Origin: a bacterium
GTDB lineage: Bacteria > DYJV01 > JALVYZ01
DNA: 7,539 bases
Direction of reading: 5' to 3'
NCBI GenBank assembly: GCA_027037705.1
Contig: JALVYZ010000345.1
Coordinates: 1 to 7,539, forward strand
Translations under genes and position numbers: made by a program
In this document: positions 1 through 5,854 of the stretch, in pieces
Numbering within the stretch: the stretch's first letter is position 1
Layout of the letters: the number at the start of each line of letters is the position of its first letter
Notes under the pieces: model-generated
Database searches by the model: none
Seen by the model: the letters and a program-made list of their open reading frames with translations, nothing else
Told to the model about the DNA's origin: nothing

Positions 1-347
1 AAATTGTAAAAAAAGAAAATATCACACTTGGTTTTATTACAGGAATCGGAGCTCTTCAAAATTTGAATTTCTCATACTATCTCCAAAATAAAAAAAATTA
101 TATTACTAAATCAATTAATAAAAATGTAGAAGTTTTAAATCTTACTGGAAATATTTCTATTAAAGATGGAGAACCATTTGTACATTGTCATATTACAGTT
201 GCTGATGAAAATGGGAATGCATATGGTGGACATTTAGCAGAAAAATCAAAAGTTTTTGCTTTTGAATATACAATTTTTGTTTTTGAAGGAGAAGAAAAAA
301 TAAGAAAATTTGATGAAATTACAGGTTTAACATTATGGGAGAAATAA
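1..347 (+). CDS. PPC/DUF296-domain protein (5' truncated by window edge)
   Basis: This is the C-terminal part of a small PPC-fold (Plants and Prokaryotes Conserved, DUF296) protein. Reading from base 3, the frame is open from the left edge and already gives the family's N-terminal signature ITLGFITGIGALQN. The TTG at 63 is therefore an internal codon and the true start lies outside the window. The core follows: the LTGNIS strand, then the hallmark VHCHITVADENGNAYGGHL, then a terminal strand ending in GLTLWEK. About 114 codons are present against about 140 in the family, so some 25-30 residues are missing. His codons at 183-185, 189-191 and 231-233 are typical of prokaryotic members; a metal-binding role for them is inference. 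Plant relatives carry an AT-hook and bind DNA. No AT-hook is visible here, and the bacterial role is unknown. The last 13 nt overlap the next gene, suggesting an operon. Family assignment is firm; function is not known. Confidence 0.9.
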   Translation, partial: IVKKENITLGFITGIGALQNLNFSYYLQNKKNYITKSINKNVEVLNLTGNISIKDGEPFVHCHITVADENGNAYGGHLAEKSKVFAFEYTIFVFEGEEKIRKFDEITGLTLWEK

Positions 348-874
348 AAAAACCACTGAAGGTTAAGTTAATTATAAGTGCTTTAACTAACGATGATGAA
401 TTAATTGAAAAAGTAAAAATAGATTTATCGAAACTTTTTGGTGAAATAGAAGAAGTAAGTGAAAAATTTATATTTAATCATACAAAATATTATGAGCCTG
501 AAATGGGCGAAAACTTATTTAGAAGATTTATAGTCTTTAAAAATTTAAAAGATAGAGAACATATTGCTTATGTAAAAGTTCAAACTAACAAAATAGAAGA
601 GAAATATTCAATTAATAATAAAAGACAGATTAATCTTGATCCAGGATATATTTCCCTTGAAAATTTTATTCTTTTTACTACTAAAAATTATACCCACAGA
701 ATTTATCTTGAAAATGGAATTTATGCAGATTTAACTTTAATATTTCAAAATAAAAATTTTCAAACTTTATCGTGGACCTACCCAGATTATTCAGAGGAAA
801 TAATTAGAAATTATCTAAAAATTATTAGAGATAGATATAAAGAACAACTAAAAAAAGAGAATGAATATAGATAA
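335..874 (+). CDS. DUF4416 family protein
   Basis: This 179-residue protein is a full-length match to what I know of DUF4416, a family of unknown biochemical function found in scattered bacterial phyla. Family hallmarks appear in order: the N-terminal KPLKVKLIISAL strand; FNHTKYYEPEMG (residues 47-58) followed by a basic RRF; a TNKIE segment (84-88); QINLDPGY (98-105); HRIYLENGIYADLTL (121-135); WTYPDY (147-152); and a helical basic C-terminus. No signal peptide or membrane segment is seen, so it is probably cytoplasmic. The ATG at 335 is the first after an in-frame TGA at 314-316. It lies inside the 3' end of the PPC gene, and the gene's own 3' end overlaps the ABC-class ATPase by 14 nt, so translation is likely coupled across all three. 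No strong Shine-Dalgarno is visible, as often with overlapping starts. The conserved polar residues could form an active or nucleic-acid site, but I know of no assigned activity. Confidence 0.88.
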   Translation: MGEIKKPLKVKLIISALTNDDELIEKVKIDLSKLFGEIEEVSEKFIFNHTKYYEPEMGENLFRRFIVFKNLKDREHIAYVKVQTNKIEEKYSINNKRQINLDPGYISLENFILFTTKNYTHRIYLENGIYADLTLIFQNKNFQTLSWTYPDYSEEIIRNYLKIIRDRYKEQLKKENEYR

Positions 875-2549
875 TTTAAAATCAAAAATTTTAAATATAA
901 ATGGTAAGAGTTATAAAAGTTATAAGGATATCAAAGGGAAATATGAAATTGAAAAAGGTTTTTATCTTAATATTCTTCATGTTCAAGGTGACCCTTTTGC
1001 CTCGCCTACAAAAATTAATTTAATTGCTAAACTAAAATATACTCAATTTCCAGAAAACTTATATAACAATAATATTAGAAGAATTGCATTTCAAGATTAC
1101 ATTTTGCGTAAGATAAAAGAATATTTAATAAAATTTTCAAAACCAAGAGGCTCTGGGAAAAGTGGATTTTATTTTATCCATGCTGGAGGTCAAGAGATTA
1201 TTTTTAGATCAGGATGCGAAATTATAAAAGATGAATTAATTATAAGATTTTTTTGTGGACTACCAGCTTTTGGTAGAAAAATTAATGCAAAAGCAGCCAT
1301 TGATATGCTTACAAAAGAGATACCATCAGCAGTTAAAGTTTTAAAATTTTCATACCACAACAATAAAGAAATTTATGATTTTGTAAACCTATATGAAGAC
1401 ATAGAATATATTAGAAGCAAACTTGAAGAGAAAAAACTAATTGCTTTTATTGGAAATAATTCAATTTTACCAAGAAAATCTGGAATTGAAGAAACTCCTT
1501 TAACTGATAATCCTGTTCCATTTAAAAGTCCTAAATCAATGGAAGTAGAATTTAAAACTCTACATCATGGTATAATTAAAGGAATGGGAATCCCTGAAGG
1601 AGTCACTTTAATAATTGGAGGAGGTTTTCATGGTAAATCAACATTGTTAAATACAATTTCTAAAGGGATCTATCCACATATTGCAGGAGATGGAAGAGAG
1701 TGGGTAATCACTCACCCAAAAACTGTTAAAGTTAGAAGTGAAGATGGTAGAGCTATTACTGGAGTTAATATTTCACCATTCATAAATGATTTACCAATGA
1801 ATAAGTCCACTTCTTTTTTTAAAACTGAAAATGCTTCAGGCTCTACTTCAATTGCTGCTAACATAATTGAAGCTCTTGAGGTTGGGGCAAAAGTGTTGCT
1901 TTTAGATGAAGACACTACTGCAACAAATTTTTTAATCAGGGATTTTAGAATCCAAAAACTTATACCAAAAGATAAAGAACCAATTACTCCATTTATTGAT
2001 AAAATTAAAAAATTATATGAAGAATATAAAGTCTCCACCATAATTGTTATAGGTGGATGTGGTGATTATTTAGCAGTTGCAGATAAAGTAATATCTCTTG
2101 AAAACTATAAAATATTTGATAGAACAAAAGAAGCCCGGGAAATTATCTCCGAATTTCCAATAATTAGAAAAATAGAAAGTAATAACTTTGGAGAATTTAA
2201 TAAAAGAAAAATCTTAACTAAAAGTTTTAATTTAAATAAGGTAAAAATAAAGGGAAAAAAAGAAATTTTATTGGGAAAAGAAATTATTAATTTAACATTT
2301 GTTGAGCAAATTATAGAGGAAACACAAACTCGTTTCATTGCTGAAGTAATAAAATTTTTATACAAAGAGTATTCAAATAATGAAATATCTCTTTATGAAG
2401 CTATTAAAAATTTTGAAAGATCATTTAAAGAAAAAGGATTTAAAACTTTTAATTTTGAACCATCTGGAGATTTGGCTATTTCAAGAATTTTTGAAATTTC
2501 AGCAGCTATTAATAGGTATAGAAAATTAATCGTAAAATCAATTGATTAA
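861..2549 (+). CDS. ABC-class ATPase (COG3044 / PF09818 family)
   Basis: This 562-residue protein has the usual length of the 'predicted ATPase of the ABC class' family, soluble proteins with one ABC nucleotide-binding domain and no membrane domain. The N-terminal domain has HVQGDPFASP (40-49) and PRGSGKSGFYFIHAGGQEI (95-113). The ATPase core has Walker A GGGFHGKST (253-261), NISPFINDLP (303-312), an ABC-signature-like ENASGSTS (323-330), Walker B LLLDED with acidic D349/E350/D351, and IIVIGGCGDYLAVADKVI (394-411) in the switch/D-loop area. The C-terminal region keeps the family motif VEQIIEETQTR (481-491). A trypanosome relative, MRB1590, acts in mitochondrial RNA editing and binds RNA; an RNA-linked role here is inference. 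The ATG at 861 is the first after an in-frame TAA at 849-851 and overlaps the DUF4416 gene by 14 nt. It is probably the last gene of the three-gene unit. All nucleotide-binding motifs look intact. Family is certain; the bacterial role is unknown. Confidence 0.95.
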   Translation: MNIDNLKSKILNINGKSYKSYKDIKGKYEIEKGFYLNILHVQGDPFASPTKINLIAKLKYTQFPENLYNNNIRRIAFQDYILRKIKEYLIKFSKPRGSGKSGFYFIHAGGQEIIFRSGCEIIKDELIIRFFCGLPAFGRKINAKAAIDMLTKEIPSAVKVLKFSYHNNKEIYDFVNLYEDIEYIRSKLEEKKLIAFIGNNSILPRKSGIEETPLTDNPVPFKSPKSMEVEFKTLHHGIIKGMGIPEGVTLIIGGGFHGKSTLLNTISKGIYPHIAGDGREWVITHPKTVKVRSEDGRAITGVNISPFINDLPMNKSTSFFKTENASGSTSIAANIIEALEVGAKVLLLDEDTTATNFLIRDFRIQKLIPKDKEPITPFIDKIKKLYEEYKVSTIIVIGGCGDYLAVADKVISLENYKIFDRTKEAREIISEFPIIRKIESNNFGEFNKRKILTKSFNLNKVKIKGKKEILLGKEIINLTFVEQIIEETQTRFIAEVIKFLYKEYSNNEISLYEAIKNFERSFKEKGFKTFNFEPSGDLAISRIFEISAAINRYRKLIVKSID

Positions 2550-2567
2550 TTTTAATCATACTTTACC

Positions 2568-2596
2568 TTGACAAACAAAATTCCCCTCGTTAAGTT
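2568..2596 (+). promoter_or_regulatory. Possible sigma-70-type promoter for the secreted propeller gene
   Basis: A perfect TTGACA hexamer lies at 2568-2573. At 17-nt spacing the -10 position reads TAAGTT (2591-2596), which matches only three of six consensus bases. It is the only intergenic room upstream of the exported-protein gene, which supports a promoter somewhere here. The proposed -10 overlaps the possible terminator hairpin, so at most one of the two readings may be right. Confidence 0.3.
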
Positions 2597-2615
2597 TCTT
2601 TTAAGAGTCTATTTT
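2586..2615 (+). terminator. Possible weak intrinsic terminator after the ABC-class ATPase gene
   Basis: CTC (2586-2588) pairs with GAG (2605-2607), and TTAA (2590-2593) with TTAA (2601-2604), leaving G2589 bulged and a 7-nt loop. A T-rich run (2608-2618, broken by C2609 and A2611) follows. It is positioned as expected 36 nt after the stop codon, but the stem is short, bulged and mostly A/T, so chance occurrence in DNA of this composition is quite possible. Confidence 0.25.
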
Positions 2616-2632
2616 TTCTTCCTAAATAAAGA

Positions 2633-2638
2633 AAGGAG
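2633..2638 (+). promoter_or_regulatory. Strong Shine-Dalgarno of the secreted propeller gene
   Basis: AAGGAG ends 6 nt before the ATG at 2645. This is the strongest ribosome-binding site in the window; the other visible starts have weak or overlapping sites. It fixes the start directly before a signal peptide and suggests this gene is translated independently and well. Confidence 0.8.
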
Positions 2639-2644
2639 TAAAAA

Positions 2645-4132
2645 ATGAAAAAAATAAGATATTTTTTATTGATCCCATCATTTATCTTAATTTTACAAAC
2701 ATTTAACTACGCTGTATCAAATTGGGAAATTGGAATTATCGACAATAGTGGTAATGTATATAATAATATTTCTACAGCCTTTGACAGTAACAATTATCCT
2801 CATATTAGTTATCAAGATTTTACTAATAATTTAACTAATTCTAATTTAAAATATGCTTACTATGATGGTACACATTGGATTTATGAAACTGTTGATTCAA
2901 ATGGTAAAGTTGGTTCTTATTCTGCTATTGCTCTTGATGAAAACAATTATCCACATATTAGCTATTATGACCAAACTAATGATACTCTTAAATATGCTTA
3001 TTTTGATGGAACGACCTGGCATAGAGAAACAGTTGATAGTGGAGGGTTGTTTACTTCTTTAGCTCTTGACAAAAATAATTTACCACATATTGGCTATCAC
3101 GATTTTGATAATAGAAGCCTAAAATATGCATATTTTGATGGCACAAGCTGGCATACAGACATAGTAGATAATGATGGCTATGTTGGTGGATATTTATCAT
3201 TAGCTCTTGATCGCAATAATCATCCACATATTAGCTATTTTGATTATACTCACTCAAGACTAAAATATGCATATTTTGATGGAATAACCTGGCAAAAAAC
3301 TATTGTCGATAATCTTGGAGGGATGTTTTCTTCAATAGCACTTGATAGTTATGATTATCCTCACATTAGTTATTATAGCTCAGGTCTAAAATATGCTTAT
3401 TTTGATGGCACAAGCTGGCATACAGATTTAGTGGATAATAGTCGAAATGTTGGAAAAGATTCATCAATAGCCCTTGATACTTATAATCATCCACATATTA
3501 GCTATTATGACGAAGATAATAAAAACCTCAAATATGCTTACTATGATGGTACAAATTGGCACATTGAAACTGTTGATTCAAATGGAGGTGTTGGAAGATT
3601 TTCATCTATAACACTTGATAGTTATAATGCACCCTATATTGCTTATCGTGACGAAAATAATAAAAACTTAAAATATGCTTATAAAAGATCACCTTATAGT
3701 TATTATTATATTTCAATGCCTTCTGGTCCACATACTTTTTATTATCCAACAATTTCAACTCCAGAGATAGCTTCTTCTTCAGAAAACTGTAAACCTTTCT
3801 CTGTTGGAGATATAGATAGTGGGATTATAAACATTCAAATAGGTCTTCCTAATTTTACAGCTCCTGCTGATATTTATTTAGCTGTAAGTGCCCCCCCATC
3901 TATTGAAAATATATATGTCATATGGAAAGATAATTCATTACATCCATTATCTGAAGGAATTTCCCCATGGAAAGAAAACACTATAGCTGGTATGATGAAA
4001 ATTATTTATCGAGATATTCCTACTCAAATTATTCCAGAGGGGACATACTATTTATGGGTTTTAGTTACTCCACATGATGGAAATTTTAATAATTACTATT
4101 TATGGCAAACTGATTTTACTATTACACATTAA
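2645..4132 (+). CDS. Exported protein with seven propeller-type repeats and a C-terminal beta domain
   Basis: This 495-residue protein begins with a classical Sec signal peptide: MKKIR, then a hydrophobic stretch to about residue 20, with likely cleavage near A23-S25. No lipobox cysteine is present. Residues 26-346 hold seven repeats of about 47 residues. Each carries W-x4-(V/I)VD, an (A/T)LD turn, a PHISYYD strand and an LKYAY-(Y/F)DG strand. LKYAY starts at 68, 115, 159, 206, 248, 295 and 342. The chain starts at the W strand and ends at LKYAY, so the first and last half-repeats could complete one ring, as in a 'velcro-closed' seven-bladed beta-propeller (inference). Residues about 350-495 form a separate beta-rich, possibly Ig-like domain, with PADIYLAVSAP and EGTYYLWVLVTP, resembling C-terminal domains of other secreted repeat proteins. 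The only Cys is C382. Its ligand is unknown; binding to glycan or protein at the cell surface is plausible. It converges with the HD gene and does not share the left operon's overlaps. Confidence 0.85.
   Translation: MKKIRYFLLIPSFILILQTFNYAVSNWEIGIIDNSGNVYNNISTAFDSNNYPHISYQDFTNNLTNSNLKYAYYDGTHWIYETVDSNGKVGSYSAIALDENNYPHISYYDQTNDTLKYAYFDGTTWHRETVDSGGLFTSLALDKNNLPHIGYHDFDNRSLKYAYFDGTSWHTDIVDNDGYVGGYLSLALDRNNHPHISYFDYTHSRLKYAYFDGITWQKTIVDNLGGMFSSIALDSYDYPHISYYSSGLKYAYFDGTSWHTDLVDNSRNVGKDSSIALDTYNHPHISYYDEDNKNLKYAYYDGTNWHIETVDSNGGVGRFSSITLDSYNAPYIAYRDENNKNLKYAYKRSPYSYYYISMPSGPHTFYYPTISTPEIASSSENCKPFSVGDIDSGIINIQIGLPNFTAPADIYLAVSAPPSIENIYVIWKDNSLHPLSEGISPWKENTIAGMMKIIYRDIPTQIIPEGTYYLWVLVTPHDGNFNNYYLWQTDFTITH
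2720..3682 (+). repeat. Seven tandem in-frame coding repeats, about 141 bp period
   Basis: The W-strand residues lie at 27, 78, 125, 169, 216, 258 and 305, giving intervals of 51, 47, 44, 47, 42 and 47 residues. The first interval includes a short insertion (NLTNSN) and the 42 is a blade that lost its 'D-x-T-N' loop. The DNA is diverged between most units but shows exact blocks: 3131-3159 equals 3398-3426 (29 nt), and 2849-2872 equals 3530-3553 (24 nt). The block 2849-2904 matches 3530-3585 at 50 of 56 positions. Confidence 0.85.
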
Positions 4133-4134
4133 CT

Positions 4135-4154
4135 AAATTTAAAATCATAAATTT
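4135..4154 (+). terminator. Possible A/T-only hairpin between convergent genes
   Basis: AAATTTA (4135-4141) and TAAATTT (4148-4154) form a perfect 7-bp inverted repeat around a 6-nt loop, followed by T-rich sequence (TTAATATATTTTTT). It sits 2 nt after the propeller gene's stop and covers the stop codon of the opposing HD gene. With no G-C pair the stem would be weak, so this is a position-based suggestion only. Confidence 0.22.
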
Positions 4155-5155
4155 TTAATATATTTTTTAAATTTATAATAATTATTTAATTTTTTATACG
4201 AGGAAGAAATATCAGCTCTATATAGTTCAAAAAGCAAATTTAAATCAACCTCTTCTTTTATAATTTCAAGCTTATTTTTTGGAATTTTTTCTATTGCTTC
4301 AGGCAACATATGATACTTAACAAGGGATTTTACTTTTTTGATAATATTATCATCAAACTCAAGCTTTTTTAAAAATTTTCCACAAATATTTGCACCAATC
4401 TGGGCATGTTTATAAAACCTTTTATTGTCAAATTCTGAAGTAAATGCTTTACCAATATCATGAAATAATAATGCAAGAGATAGTATAAAATCTTTTCTTT
4501 TACGATATTTAAATGTCTCCATTGTATGCTGCCATACATTCCCTTCTGGATGATAATCCTTTATCTGTTCCACTTCTATCATTTTATACATTTCAGGCCA
4601 GTAACTTTCAATAAAATTATTGTTTAAAAGAAGCCTAAATCCAAGTTCTGGAAAATCTCCAATTAACATCATTGTGAGTAATTCTTTTTGAGTACTTGGA
4701 TTTAAAGGTGAAAACTTTATTTTTGAATAATTTACTTCAATTTCAATATTATATTTTGACAAAAGTTTAGCATTTTCAATTAAAGCAATTAATTGATTAT
4801 CAAAATTTTCTTTTAGAAAAGTCTGTCTTCTTTTAATATGATTAAAACTTTCAAAAATATTTTTAAATTTATTAGATTTTAAATCATAGGTAAAATACTG
4901 TATAATAAATGGGAAATCAGGATAATCACCACTTTTTATAAGATATATTTTCTCATTTTCCTTAATTCCAAAATCAAAAAACTCAAAGCCATAAATAATT
5001 TCATCAAATAATCTTGATATTTCAACTAAATTTGCATCTGTAACTACATATACATAGTTATCCTTTAATTTTGAATTTAAATAAAAATCTATTGCTGAGA
5101 AACTAACTAATTTTACATTATATCCACACTTTAATATTTTTTCTAAAACTTCCAT
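4145..5155 (-). CDS. HD-domain protein with degenerate CCA-adding/poly(A) polymerase-like N-terminus
   Basis: This 336-residue protein ends in an HD phosphohydrolase domain very like that of bacterial CCA-adding enzymes: YHPEGNVWQHTMETF (201-215), ALLFHDIGK (228-236), H250, KYHML (280-284) and ADISSS (314-319). The metal ligands H210, H232, D233 and D315 are all present. Residues 1-150 align in order with the polymerase beta-type nucleotidyltransferase head: GYNVKLVSFSAIDFYL (11-26) sits where the family has a GGxVRD motif, DNYVYVVTDANLVEISRLF (32-50) where it has DxD, and IKRRQTF (107-113) where it has RRDFT. The glycine pair and the catalytic aspartates are missing. Nucleotidyl transfer is thus probably lost, leaving phosphohydrolase or nuclease activity on an unknown, possibly nucleotide or RNA, substrate (inference). 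It overlaps the LpxH-like gene by 13 nt; an in-frame TAG (5161-5159) just upstream fixes the ATG. A true CCA enzyme would have to be encoded elsewhere. Confidence 0.85.
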   Translation of the reverse strand: MEVLEKILKCGYNVKLVSFSAIDFYLNSKLKDNYVYVVTDANLVEISRLFDEIIYGFEFFDFGIKENEKIYLIKSGDYPDFPFIIQYFTYDLKSNKFKNIFESFNHIKRRQTFLKENFDNQLIALIENAKLLSKYNIEIEVNYSKIKFSPLNPSTQKELLTMMLIGDFPELGFRLLLNNNFIESYWPEMYKMIEVEQIKDYHPEGNVWQHTMETFKYRKRKDFILSLALLFHDIGKAFTSEFDNKRFYKHAQIGANICGKFLKKLEFDDNIIKKVKSLVKYHMLPEAIEKIPKNKLEIIKEEVDLNLLFELYRADISSSYKKLNNYYKFKKYIKNL

Positions 5156-5853
5156 TTTCTAAATTCAATCCTTTCTCTTTCAATATGAAGATAATTTATT
5201 CCATCATTTTCAATCCCATTTAAAAGAAATATTTTTTTATTATTAATTTCAAATTCATCATTAACATGAAAATGACCAGAAATTAAAATATCAAAATTTT
5301 CATTAATAATATCAGAACCTTTGAAAAAATCTTTAAAATAGTCTTTATCTTCTTTCTTTCTTAAATATTTCTCACTTGAAGAAGACAACTTTTCTGCTAC
5401 TTGTAAAACAACATATGGCGGCAAATTATCCATCAAAAATTTTATAAATATGCTTCTTAAAAATCCTCTTAAAAATCTGTATTTTTTGTCACTTTTATCA
5501 ATTGTATCACCGTGAACTATTCCTATAACTTTATCATTTATTTTAAAAAAAAATTTTTCATCAAAAGTAATTATATTAAAAAAATTTTTTAAACTAAAAT
5601 CATGATTACCTTCTATATAAAAAACTTTCTTTTTTTTAGCAAAAAGCTTTAATTTATAGAGAATATCTAAATAACCTTCTGGAAAAATTTTTGGAAAACA
5701 ATAAAAAAAGTCAAAAAAATCGCCGGCAATAACTATATTCTCATAATTAATTAAAATTTCATCAAAAAATTTTTCAACAATTGGTATTTTATCATCATTT
5801 AACTTTAAATGAAAATCAGAAATTACCACAATATTATTTTGCAATATAAACAT
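5143..5853 (-). CDS. LpxH-like metallophosphoesterase (UDP-2,3-diacylglucosamine diphosphatase family)
   Basis: This 236-residue calcineurin-type phosphoesterase has all five metal motifs: ISDFHL (D13, H15), GDFFDF (D45), EGNHDF (N83, H84), VHGD (H114) and GHFH (H194, H196). LpxH-specific traits are its length (E. coli LpxH is about 240), the segment after the HGD motif (TIDKSDKKYRFLRGFLRS), the LPPYVVLQVAEKLSSSS helix with a serine cluster, and a C-terminal strand ending HIERERIEFRKWKF like the E. coli tail. LpxH removes UMP from UDP-2,3-diacylglucosamine in lipid A synthesis at the inner membrane. The GNRD arginine of E. coli LpxH is a histidine here, as in generic phosphoesterases and some distant LpxH-like proteins, so the substrate is not certain. 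There is no signal peptide. The start follows an in-frame TAA (5862-5860) and lies 1 nt after the CheA stop. It overlaps the HD gene downstream. If it is LpxH, the cell makes lipid A. Confidence 0.8.
   Translation of the reverse strand: MFILQNNIVVISDFHLKLNDDKIPIVEKFFDEILINYENIVIAGDFFDFFYCFPKIFPEGYLDILYKLKLFAKKKKVFYIEGNHDFSLKNFFNIITFDEKFFFKINDKVIGIVHGDTIDKSDKKYRFLRGFLRSIFIKFLMDNLPPYVVLQVAEKLSSSSEKYLRKKEDKDYFKDFFKGSDIINENFDILISGHFHVNDEFEINNKKIFLLNGIENDGINYLHIERERIEFRKWKF
5169..5174 (-). promoter_or_regulatory. Shine-Dalgarno-like AAAGGA of the HD-domain gene
   Basis: On the minus strand AAAGGA lies inside the end of the LpxH-like gene, 13 nt before the ATG at 5155. The spacing is long, but the same motif sits 14 nt before the upstream gene's ATG, so the arrangement may be genuine in this organism. 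Confidence 0.4.
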
Positions 5854-5854
5854 A

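Noticed and set aside
63-65. TTG as the start codon of the first gene
   Set aside because: The frame is open from base 3 and encodes the conserved N-terminal PPC signature upstream of it, so this TTG is internal.
1712-2041. Minus-strand open frame of 109 codons
   Set aside because: It lies antisense to the conserved Walker A-to-Walker B region of the ABC-class ATPase and shows no family resemblance; it is a shadow.
2105-2365. Minus-strand open frame of 86 codons
   Set aside because: It is antisense to the ATPase C-terminal region, with hydrophobic low-complexity composition expected from reversed A-rich codons.
861-2549. ABC ATPase as part of a membrane transporter or a toxin-antitoxin/defence system
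   Set aside because: The motif set and length match the soluble COG3044 family; no permease, binding protein, nuclease or other effector gene is adjacent.
2853-3062. Plus-strand open frame of 69 codons in another frame of the propeller gene
   Set aside because: Its M/L/I-rich sequence arises from the repeat DNA read out of frame; the main frame has clear repeats and a signal peptide.
2720-3682. CRISPR-like or tandem DNA repeat array
   Set aside because: The periodicity is in frame, diverged at synonymous sites and encodes protein repeats; there are no unique spacers between identical repeats.
4145-5155. Functional CCA tRNA nucleotidyltransferase
   Set aside because: The HD part fits, but the GG and DxD catalytic motifs of the nucleotidyltransferase head are missing.
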